From Trichobilharzia regenti (taxonomy: Eukaryota; Platyhelminthes; Trematoda; Strigeidida; Schistosomatidae): 64,000 bases of DNA. Below the pieces are notes generated by a model. The model ran no database searches, was not told the DNA's origin, and saw nothing but the letters and a program-made list of their open reading frames with translations. The position numbers were made by a program, and so were the translations under genes. The stretch is from positions 75,587,168-75,651,167 of the forward strand of contig OX235270.1 in NCBI GenBank assembly GCA_944472135.2, in the 5' to 3' direction. Within the stretch, counting starts at the first letter, position 1. Every line of letters begins with the position of its first letter. Below are positions 11,168 through 23,100 of this stretch, one piece after another.

Positions 11168-14100
11168 CTAAATAAGAGATTAAAATATACTGGGATGGAT
11201 GAAGGGCCGGGAAAAATGGGTAATTTTATGTTATAAAACAAACAGGGGCTATTCTTTTTTTATATTCACAGTTTCATACTATAGTTATGCACAGGGCAGG
11301 TTAACGCTTTCCTTTTTCTCACCACAGCTTTTCTCTTGGTTGCCACACATCGATCGTTGTGCCATATATCTGATAACCCTTAATAAATACGTAAATTTTA
11401 AGTGGTCATCATTTGCCCTTGTGGTTATGGTGAACTACCATCATACCCCGACTAAACGGAATGAACTTTTCATGGTGCACATAGCTAGTGGTTGACAAAT
11501 TAGTTGCAAATTGTCTGTAAGCCAATGATTAACTTCGTTCTGAGACGAGTTGATCATAAAGGTATAGGTCTCAATGGAATATGTTATCTGTGGATTTTCA
11601 GTAGGCCATATATGTAGGCAAACGCCTCAGCATAATACTTCTCATTGACTTGCACAAAATTTGGAATCTATTTGTCAATTGCTAGCTTTGCATACCGTGA
11701 AAGATTCATTTCGCCGAAAACCTGAATCACATGAACGTTTTCAATAAGTTCATGGCGTCATTTGATGTCAGCTTCCTGTTTAATAGGATCCCAGTTGATA
11801 AAACTATAGATATAATCTGTCAGCATTCTGATCTTCTCCCTCTCCCACTGCCGGAACTTAAATGCTTACTAACAATGTGTGTCATCAGTGTATAGTTCCA
11901 GTTGTATAACAGTCCGCTAAGGCCTGTATTAACAGATATTTCCATATCTGACCATGAGATAACAAAGTTGAAGCTTGTAATTGATTAAACATTTGCAGTA
12001 CACAACAGTGAAAGTTTTGCGTCCTAACTACTGAACTGTTCAGTGACGCACATGCAAGTACTTACCTTACTATGGAACATATAAAATGGCTGGAAATTTC
12101 ATTTCCTTCACATCGCCGTGTAACGTCTGGAAGATGACAATTACCAGAGATCAATTCAAAGAAAGTTTACATAGAATGGACAATACTTAAATTCCAATAG
12201 TTTTTGTCCAATAGCTAAAGAGTACCATCAGTCAAAACGCTGTTTTACAGACCTGGGAGAAAATGCTCTACATAGAAACTACAGGAAGAATTTTTGACTT
12301 TCCAAAAGATGCTGAAAAACAACGATTACCCTTAAAAATTCATTAGGAAGTGTTCAAATGCAAAACAAATCACAGTGGAAAAGAAGCCTATCTTCATTCA
12401 GCTAGATTTTAAAGATGTTAATTTGGATAGTGAATAGCGAAAGAAGGATTAAACACCTCACTATCCAGAACCTTTTCTGCAGGTAAGTTGGTTTCCGTTT
12501 GCGAGACAACATGCCTTTTGGTCCAATCAAATGTCGACAGATAGCCTTCTTATTGTTAGTTCTGACTGTGTATACTTCTTTGCTGTTCTACCCAAGCATT
12601 TGTTTTTCGTCTAAACTTGAACCTTCTGTATGCAAGTTATATAAGTGTCGCACTAAATTACGAACTGGTAGAAGTTAGAATTCATGAGCCATTGAATCGG
12701 GTCCCAGTGGTTGAATGGTATACGAGCTTACTTTGTAGCCAGAAGGTCCTGGGTTCGAGTCCCAGTGGGTGTATACTGACGATGATTCCCTAACCAGGAT
12801 GAAACAGCTGTCCAGTACTCCCTGGTTTTCAGTAGCTCTCTAACTGATATCAATCCATGATCAACTCGTAAAAACAAAACTAATCCTTACAAACCAACTA
12901 TACAAAACTATTTATTAAGTTTAGACTCCCTTGTCAACTAGTACCATTTCACATTTACAGCTACGTTAAAATTGATAATTTTTTAGGGTGCATGCTGCTG
13001 ATGCAAAGTCAACAAAATAAACGATGCTATCATCATATTCTGAAGAAACCGTTATTTTCGCTTCGTTTGAAATAACACATTCACTTTGCTAAATGGCGTT
13101 TTGACCATATTCCGGTGTTAGTCGAATGAAAAAAAAAACTGTGATGAATAAATTGCTGGCCAGTTTATGTATAAAGGTATCCTTGAATTCATACCTCTTG
13201 TTGCATTACCATGCTATGAACTATTAAATACTTTATCAGTTGAAATAATTTTGGAGTGTATTTTGTGTCCACATATGTAACAGTTTATGTCACTTTTTAG
13301 GCTGCTAGGAGCTAAAGAAGAGTCATAAAACAAAATAAACTGCTTTTATCCAGCCGATAAGAGTGGTTGAAAACATGTATTTTAGCAATACAGAATATGT
13401 GACTGTCAATGTGGTCAAAGAACAAGGAGTAATTTAAACATTGCAACCAAGTCTCAATTTATGAATGAATAAGACAGATAAATTGGGCTTGAAACATCCA
13501 GAAAATGATACAGTATTAATGTATTTGTTATCTAATACAACGACTGAGTGCTATCGATTTATCGTCAAGCAGGATTCCTATTATCCTGATACTTCAAAAT
13601 TTTGAGATTTTATCGGATTTCGCAAAGTTCGAGCTGCAATCCAAACGCTGAATTCTTAGTGTAAGAGTAGTGTTTAGGCACTGGCAGAATATAATTTCGC
13701 ATTAGATTAGTTCTTCTGAAGTGACATACGATGATACAGTATTAAAAACTGGATGATATTTCAAGAACAATTCCTGCGGATCACTATCATGTGAAAACCT
13801 TCGTATAGCTTCTTAGCTGGGTCTATATAGTTCCTTCCACTCTCCCTCCTGTTAGTGCAGACGACCATATATTCAGGATAGGTTCTGTATCATTCCTACT
13901 ACATGTATCCAGTGTTAACTTGATGAGCAAAGATACAAACTACCTACATTACGCCTTAGAGCTTCTACCACACTATTGAGTGACAACATGCAAGTGTATG
14001 CATAGCAATGCCCACGCCTTTTCCGCATCGCTTTGTCTAGGATGTTTGAAGTTTTCATTCCATATCTAGCTAAATTCCTGCAGCCCGTTAACATAACTGA

Positions 14101-17100
14101 CACAGATCTATTTATTAGTTTGATCTACGTAATTAACTTCATATTCATGATGTGATATTTGGATACTTAATTGGGTCACTTGGATACTGAAACCAATAGA
14201 ATTTATCTCCGAGTTATTGGTTTGTTTATATTCTACGCTAATTCTAGCTTTAATGAAAATTCTACGCAGGGGTTCCAATGTTCATCCTCTATAAAACAGT
14301 AATATTGTCGATTTAAATTGCTTAATATTGTACAGACATAGTTTACATTGCGATTGTTATTTTTCGTAAAGCGAGAACAACGATTTATTCATAATTATAA
14401 AGCGAAATGAGTCTACGCAGACTCCTATTCTTCTCATAGATCTTATTACATTTTTGAATGAATCGTAGTGGGTGACTGTTCAGTAGTAATGTCCTCCTGT
14501 TTTGTGAAATTTGATATTATGGTAGTTTTATTAGATGGGGAAGAAACATTGGAAACCTTGTAGATAATCATTCATAAATCATTCACGTTAGCACCCTTCA
14601 GAATACGTTGATGATTTTAAAACTGACAATAGCTAGTGGCGATATTTCATTGTTAGCTTTATGAAATAAACAAATTGACGGAGAAATTACACTGCTAACC
14701 TAACGCTTCCAAATATTAACATTCTTTCAAATTCTCGTAAGGTAAAGAAATTGGCTACAGGAAGGAACTTCTTCTGAAAACACGGATCTGGTTTCTTCAG
14801 GTAGATTCCGATGGCTTCAGTTGTATGTGGAAAACAAACGCGTAAAGCTAAACCAAAATTGGTGGGAATACAAGCAGTTTATTAGTATGAGATTTATGCT
14901 CACTATCTATATGGTATGCTAAAACAGAGCTAGGAATTTATCTTGTTTGTTCCTTGCTTAACCACGCAGGATGATGTCTCGAAATACAACTATGACCCTG
15001 CCAAACTTTACACCCAATATAAGTAGATCCACAAGAACAGTCAATCCATTTGTCTTTTATATGCCTAAATGAGGACTTTTATTATTCTTTCCCTAAAATG
15101 TATATTTATATGACACGTAGTCACATGTCTGCTTTGTTTTGACGGTTTGATAAATGTATATTGATCGTTGTTCCATTATAACTCAAAATATATTTTGTGT
15201 GTCCATTATCTATATTATTTTTTTTTATTTTTGATTACAGCTTGATTCCACACCGTATTTATGGTACAAGTATGTAATTTTCAGAATGGATATCGGTAGC
15301 CCGAAATTTCGCAGGCCGACCATAGATATCAGGTGTGCGTCGGTGTGAGCTCGAACCCCGGACCATGTATATGGTCGGCGAGAGTCCTAACCACTGAACC
15401 ACCGACGCACAATGTATGACCTTTTGTCACATGATATTACAACCAATCAGAATCCAATGGTGGGAAAAAAACTACTGTATGTCTTAAGGGTTCATGTATG
15501 TTAGTTATTTTCATATATACTCTTGTATTGTACAGATGATACACACTTTCACACCTTTCGTACTCTTTAGGACTTTTCCGCTCACACTCTTGTGTGACAG
15601 TTAATTTTCCTTGTTGGAGAATAAACGTATCGTCGTGAACGTGCTGGTCTTCTGATTTGCCTCTTCGCATCAGGACAAATTAAGTATTCAGCAGTACCAG
15701 TCTGTATGTTATCGTCCGTTATATTTCATTAGTGTATATTTACACTCAGTCACACCATAATATCGAGAACGACCCCATAACATATTGGCGACGAGTACAT
15801 AACAGTATACATATATATATATATATATATAAATTCAGTTAACTTATTTATTTTTTCAAATACTGGTTTGTAGGGATTTGGCTGATTGTTTATACGATTT
15901 CATTATGAGCTGACATTGGTTAGAGAACCATTGGAAAACCTGGGAGTACTGGACAGTTGTTCCGTCCTAGTTCGGGACTCTTCAGCAGTACGTACCCACC
16001 GGGGTTCGAACCCAGGACTTTCTGGTTACAAGACGAGCTCGTATACCGTTAAGCCACTGGGACCCGATTCAATGGCCCATGAATTCTAACCTCTGCCAAT
16101 TCACGACATAGCGCAACCGCTAGCCTATGTCTTCGGCGAGTATTTGTCCCCACACCCGACCTGCTGCAGCCAACTGGTCACGACTTCCCACTGGAACCCG
16201 AGGTAACTAACTACCTGAATAGGGCCAGTCACCAGTGAGCATCTCATTGATATTCAAGTATTGGTTTGTATTTTTATTATTATTTATTTTATTTTTTATT
16301 ATTATTTTCATTGTTGCGAGGTGTTTGCTAGCCCCTGTTCACTGGATAAGCGTCTGCTAGGGAGTGAAATCCGGACCATGTGGATGGTTGAAGAGCGTCC
16401 TACCGCTGAACTGCTGGTGCACCAAGAAAATAAAAATAATCAAAAGTGACAAAAAACCACTATTTTTAAAACTTATGTTCCACTAGGAACTGTGCGTCGG
16501 TGGCACAGTGGTTAGGACTCTCGCCAACCATGCACATGGTTTGAGGTTCGAGCCCTCGCCGACGCACACCTGAAATCTATGGTCGGCCTGCAAAATTTGG
16601 GCTACCGATATCCACGCTGAAAATTCCATACTTGTACCAAAAATACAGAGTGGAATCAAGCTGTAAATCAAAAATAAAAAAATAAGTAAAGAGATAAAAT
16701 AAAGAAAGCTATTTTATTTAAAACAATTTTTATACTTACTGATCTGTTTGACTTGTTACAAATGATTCCAGTAATTCTGGATTACTTTTCAGCATTCTAG
16801 GCACCTCAAAACGATATGTTTCTGACTTAATATAACTGGAAGATAAAGGAAAACATGAAGTAAAAGATAACAGTTAGGTAATGGATACGAAACATCAATA
16901 CTTTGCTATCATTATAAGATACAACCGCACTTGGTTTAAAATATGTTCAGAATTAACGTGATAATAACGATATGATGAAGTGCAGATTTATCAAAGAATA
17001 AATAAATAAGTAAATACATCACTAACAAGTAATATCACTCAGTAACTAACTCAGCATAAGTTTTTTTTATTTATTTGATTTTGACATTGTCACAGTTGAC

Positions 17101-20100
17101 ACTTCATAAACTGATTATAAAACTTCAGTAACACTAAAAGCATCCGTTTAAACTCCAAATCTTTTCCATCGCTTAATTCCCTGAACTATCAGTTCCCCTA
17201 ATTGTTACGGTGCTTTCTTCTACACCAGCCGCTCATTGCTGCTAAAATAGGTAGAAGAGAGCATCAGTCTCAAAATAAATTGGTAGAAAGTGTAGTAGTT
17301 TATTATTAGATGGTTGGAGGTAATCGGCAGGAAGCCTCACTTGACATAGGTTCCGTGCCAGTTGGCAAGTGTCCAATCAAAAGTATCCAATACAATCCTA
17401 CAGGAGATCAATCGCGAGTCCGAATAGCTCAATGGTAACGTCTCTGACTGCAACACTGGACGACGCAGGTTCGAATCTCAGAAGGGATATGAGTTCCTTA
17501 AAGGTTGCAGATACACCTTGCTGATGAGTGCCAAGTAGCATGAAACCTAGGTCAAAGGCCCTCTTCCGACTGCCTCCAACTATCTAATAGCAACAACTCA
17601 CAGTGCATCGTGATGGTAAGTCACCTAGAATAGTGGCCATATTGCAAACTTGACTGATAGAATTCAGTCTGCACCAAAGATAGGACTAGACACATTACAC
17701 TGTTAACTAACTAGTGTCTAACCAAGTGTAGTATTTTAACTAATAAATTACTCATCGTATATACTTCTGTATAATTTTATGCAGTCATTTTTTCACAGTG
17801 ATTACTAATATTCAGAAGAAGAAGAATATACTAATATTCATGCAGAAATATTATGCCATTAGAATTAATACATACAGTGTGGAATCAAGCTGTAAATAAA
17901 AAAAAATACGTATAGAATTTATAACCACAAATAATATAGAGAAGTAGCAAGACGGATAGAGTCATCAAAATTTATCACAACATAAAGAAAAAAGGTAAAA
18001 CAAGGAATGACATTAGAATTAACGAGGAGAATTAAAAGAAGACAGAAAAATCTGACAAAGTCACTTGAAGAAAGACTATACCTTATTACGCAGGATGCTA
18101 AAGGTTGTCAGCAGGGTAAGCTACGTGTCACTTAACCAGCTTGTTAATATTCTGGTCGACAGGCACTTGGACTCATGTGAAAAATGGGCTGAATCTATTT
18201 TATCTAACTCACACCACCAACCTCTTCATTCACAACTCTCCCCTTGTATCTCATCAGGCAGGCAGGCCAGAAGCCTATATAGAAAACTATATGCTCGCAC
18301 TAGTAAGTACAAAAACTCACTTAGCTCGTGTTCTGTGCGATAAAGAAAGCATTAAGCGTGATACTTACAACTTACTAAATAGTCAGTAGAACGTTTTCTT
18401 TCTTTCTTTTCGTTTTCTCTCTCTTTTTTACGTTATGTGCTGCTTTGTTTCTTTCTTCTACTTACGCCAGTAAATATGCAAGCATCTACTTTTCTAACAC
18501 CATTATTATTATTGCTCCCTTGGGTTCCTAGTGAAACATACGGCTTCAACTGCACGTCCCCATTTTCTTCTGTCTTCTGCTATACTTTTCGCTTGCATCC
18601 ATGTTAATCCATATTCTTTCAACTCCTCTTCACACGATCTCCTCCATGTCACCCTTGGACGTCCCACTCGCCGCTTCCCTTTCGGGTTCCACTCGAGGGC
18701 TTGGCGCGCGATGTCACCCAGCGGTCTCCTCAGCGAGTGTCCGATCCAACTCCACTTTCTCCTGCATATTTGTTGGGCGATTGGTTCTTGTTTTGTTTGT
18801 TCCCATAATTTCTTGTTGGTGATTCTTTCCGGCCATCTGATCTTCAGTATACAGCGAAGACAGTTGTTGATAAAGGTCTGCAACAGGCTGTTGGAAATAT
18901 TCTTTGTGACCCCCGCCAAGTTTCTGATCCGTATAGAAGAACTGACTTTACGTTTGTATTGAAAATCCGAATTTTGTTGCTGATGCTGAGTGACGAAGAT
19001 TTCCAGATTGATTTCAGGTTGATGAATGTGTTTCTCGCCTTCCCGATTCTCGCTCGATTTGACATCCTCGTCCGTTCCTCCTGTAGTTGAGACAATGCTC
19101 CCTAGATAAGTGAGTGAATGAAGTAACCTCTTTCAAATCCCTCCCGTTGATGGTGATTGACGTTGGATGCTGTTGTTGTTGTTGGTTGGTTATTTTCATA
19201 ACCTCCGTCTTGTCTATGTTCACCTGGAGTCCTGTCTTCGCCGGCTGCTTCTTCGACCAGTTTGTCGGTTTTCGCTTGTAAGTCTTCGATTGTGTGTGAC
19301 ATCAAACATAAATCATCCACGCGCGAAATCCAGGTCTTCTAGGTTCTTCACGTCGGTCCAGGATATTCCTGTCTTCTCGTTTCCCACTGTCTGACGCATA
19401 ATCCAGTCAGTCACCACAATTAGGAATATCATTGGTGATAATAAGCACCCTTGTCTGACTCCTGTGTTTACTCCAAACGCCTCGCTGAGTTTTCCGTTGT
19501 GGATCACTTGGCAGGTGCCGTTGTCGTACAGCTGTTGAATAAGGTTGATGAATATTTGGGGTACGCCATAGTACTCGAGTAATTTCCAAATTACTTCACG
19601 ATCAACGCTGTCGAAGGCCTTCTCAAAGTCTATAAAGTTGAGGTAGAGGTTTGATTGCCATTCCATGCTTTGTTCTGTGATGATGATGCGTAGAGTTGCA
19701 ATTTGGTCAGTACATGATTTGCCTTTCCTGAATCCAGCTTGTTCTGGTCGGAGTTCTGTCTCCAGTGCGTCCTTTAATCTCTCCAGGATGATGCGACTCA
19801 GGATTTTACTTGGCGTCGATAGGAGCATGATTCCTCGCCAGTTCTTGCAGAGTGAGCGTAAGTCGCCCTTCTTTGGTAGTTTCACGAGGTAACCTTTCCT
19901 CCAGTCAGTAGGCACCTTTCCCTCCTTCCAGACCTTTTGCAATAATGGAGTCAGCATGTCTGCTGTCGTCTCTGGGTCTGCTTTCAGTGCTTCAGGGGGT
20001 ATTCCATCTGGTCCGGCTGCTTTTCCAGCTTTCAGAAGCTTGATTGCATTCAAGACTTCAGCTCTCGTTGGAGGATTGGTGTCAACTTGCAGTTGTGTGT

Positions 20101-23100
20101 GCGCTGTTGTTGGTATTTCTGGACGGGTTGCAGGTGATGGTCGGTTCAAGAGTCCTTTGAAGTGATCCGCCCATTGTTTAATCTGTTTTTCTTCCTTGGT
20201 AATTGGGTTCCCTTGGCTGTCTTTTATAGGTTTCGCTTGTGTTGATCTCTTCCCGGATAGAGATTTGGTTATCTGATATAGTGTCCTCAGGTCCCTTTTG
20301 CCTGCTGCCTTTTCAGCTTCAGTAGCTAGATTGTCGTAGAATCGTCTTTTGTCCTTCCTAGCACTTTCTTCACTTCTTTGTCCAATGCTTTGTAAGTTGA
20401 GCTCATCGTCTCCTTCTCCTGTCCGTCCTTGCATTGAATCATTTTCTCTTTCACCATTCTCCTCTCTTCTATTAATTTCCAAGTGTCCGTTGAGAGCCAT
20501 TCCTTGTCTTGTCTCTTCTTTCTTCCTAGAACCGTTGAACACGTTTCGTTGAGAATCGCCTTCAGAGACTTCCAATGTTCTTCCACGCATGATTCTTCAG
20601 TGATGTCGCGTAGTGTTTCCTGCTTTGCTCTGACAGTTGCAGTGAAGGTGTCTTTTGTGGTTGTGTCCTTCAGTAATTGAGTGTTGAACTTGCATTGTGG
20701 CCTATCCCCAGCTATCCTCGAGGCTTTTAGTTTCACCTTGAAAGTCCCTTGTACTAGATAGTGGTCTGAACCCACATCTGCTCCTCTCCTTGACCTTGTG
20801 TCCAGTAGGCTCCGTCTCCACTTTCTTGAAATTGAGATGAAGTCTATTTGGTTCTTGGTGTTTCCATCTGGTGAAATCCATGTCGTCTTGTGTATATCCT
20901 TGTGTTTGAACACACTACCACCAATCACCAAATCATTGAAGGCGCAGAAGTCTGAGAAGAGTTCACCATTGTCGTTCATTTCACCGAGGGCCTCACGACC
21001 CATGGTGAGTTCTCTTCCTGTGTTGTCTCCTCCCAGCTTCGCATTCATGTCGCCCATCAGGATTTTGATATCGCCATTTGGGACGTTGTCCATTATTGCT
21101 TGTAGTTGTCTGTAGAACGCCTCCTTCTTCTCTTGTTCTGAGACGTTTGTAGGCGCATAGCATTGAATGACTGTAACTTTCCTTCCTTTTGAGTTGAACC
21201 TGGCTGTCATTATCCTGGAGGAGATTGGTTCCCACTGCATGAGAGCTTTGGTTGCTGTTGGTGACATCATGATGGCCACTCCCTCGGTGTGCTCATGGTT
21301 GTCCTCTAGGTGGCCGGAATAGATTACTGTCTCTCCAGTAGGTAGTTGGCACCTTCCAGTTCCGTTCCATCTGCTCTCGCAGATTCCCAACACTTCTATT
21401 CTGTACCTTCTCATTTCAGCGGCTATCTGGGCAGCCTTTCCAGTTTCGTACATTGTACGAACATTCCAGGTACCCATCCTTACTTTTGCTTTCATCGAAA
21501 GAAGGCACATCGGCTGACTGGCTTCCCGAAGGCTTTCACCAGCCTGCGTCATTTCACTTCCCCGATTCCAGCGAAAAGTAAGGCTATTGCTTATGTTTTT
21601 AGAATTTTTAATATATTTATTCGTTGAAGTTTCTGTAGCGATTTGGTTGTTTTACAGGGGTGGAGTTGCTAGCACCACGCCCCAACCCTCCCTCTTTACC
21701 CGGGCTTGGGACCGGCGAGAAAACTAGTAAGCTAGTAACCTAGCAAGCTAGTATCTGACGAGATTTCTAACACCTTCAAACACTGTTCAATTTTGGCTTT
21801 GCCGACATGCTAATAAGTTGTTGTCATAATGAACTGAGATTTCCTTAATCTATGTAGGATTTTCTTATTGATAATGTACTAACTGGATGCAATACTGTAG
21901 TAAAATGCTGAGAATTCCATTCTGTATTCGCAAATACTGTTTTGGAATAAAGCTTATTATTATTACGGAATATACACATTGGGTCATAGGAGTTATTAAG
22001 AAGACAGTTGCAGCGCAGAAAATTTTCTTTTCGACGAAGTCATCATCTAGGCTGTACATTCGTGTATTTATGTCAAATGGATGGGGAAGTTCCAGAATAA
22101 TTTCCGGTTAAGGGTCAAATTATTAATTATTATTAAATCTCGAAATCAATAAACAACGGGTAAACTGGGCATGAGGCTAGCAACCCCATCCTCTAAAATA
22201 AACACTGCTACAGAAACTTCAAGCCACTAGCTTGAAGCCCTATGTTCCACTGGGGAACGTGAACGAAAAATAACTGCACTGTTGTGACGCGTGCTACTGA
22301 TAAGACTTATAAACAGTACATATATTCAAATATGAATATGTATATGATTCGAAAGAATATCGAATAGCACAGATGGATCTAAGGAACGAAACTTGTGAAA
22401 CAACATGGAGAAAATGAAAGGAAGACAATTACCACAATACCGAAAATGTGTGCGCATTGTGCTTCTAAAATACGTGATGGATGCATCATGCCTATAACTG
22501 TGTATCGAGTTAATAATAAACAAATTCCTCTATTGGACTCTCCAGACATCTACCCTCACACTGTAGCAACCATCTTTGTAAAGCACACTTGACAGATGCG
22601 TCTGCTGTAATAATACAAATGTAACCAACTAATTCAGCTGTTAACCAATTACATAAAGAGCTTAGTGATATTTTGTGTTCTGCTACAAACTTCGGTGTTT
22701 GACGAAGAGTTTAATCTAATGACTCAATTGTGAATAATACAATCACCAGCTGACAGAAAACAATCAGCTAAAAGTTGAATATCTGTACACTAAACAAATT
22801 TCAGTGCTGTATCGAAAGCCCATTAATTTGGAAATCAAAACGTTTGCGTTTTAATATAATAAACACTTCTTAATAGCACTTATACTAAGTAAGCAAAAGT
22901 TGCAAACAGTCTTACTGCTCAATAGCTTGTTTGATTTGACCCGTAGACTCCAATTCTTTAGCATAAGAATAGTGAATACCACGTAATGACATACGATGAT
23001 GCTGCTCAGCTGTTGTAATTGCTTTATTCCAATTGCCAAGTGACTGATGCAGACGGATTACCAAATCCCATCGATTACACTGGATAAATAATCGTTCAGC

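Larger units (their letters stand above)
11168..16739 (-). other. IFT140 intron 16
   Basis: 5,572 bp. Hammerhead SINEs lie at 12650-12905 (plus) and 15860-16100 (minus), and B2 SINEs at 15232-15413 (minus) and 16491-16682 (plus). A decayed minus-strand SINE lies at 16311-16440. The stretch 12910-15230 shows nothing I can identify. Confidence 0.85.
18502..21763 (-). mobile_element. Full-length RTE-type LINE (SR2-like)
   Basis: The element is bounded by an exact 11-bp target duplication TTTCTAACACC at 18491-18501 and 21764-21774. The 3' end (left) is an AATAATAAT-type repeat. Length is about 3.26 kb, typical of RTE elements. It encodes an apurinic endonuclease-like domain and a reverse transcriptase in minus orientation, but the ORF is broken by a 1-nt deletion near 20365 and by several +4 frameshifts in the 3' third. 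Nested in IFT140 intron 15, same strand as the host gene. Confidence 0.92.
16836..22915 (-). other. IFT140 intron 15
   Basis: 6,080 bp. It contains the Sm-alpha-like hammerhead SINE (17302-17590), a B2 SINE tail fragment near 17875-17907, a CR1-like C-terminal piece (18065-18390), the full-length RTE LINE (18502-21763) and a headless SINE B1 (22155-22265). Confidence 0.85.

Noticed and set aside
12701..12770. tRNA-like folds with good B boxes (also at 15990, 17425, 28240, 35500, 36600, 44440)
   Set aside because: Each is the head of a SINE: the same sequence recurs with SINE bodies attached, the acceptor stems do not pair properly, and anticodon arms are irregular. They are not functional tRNA genes.
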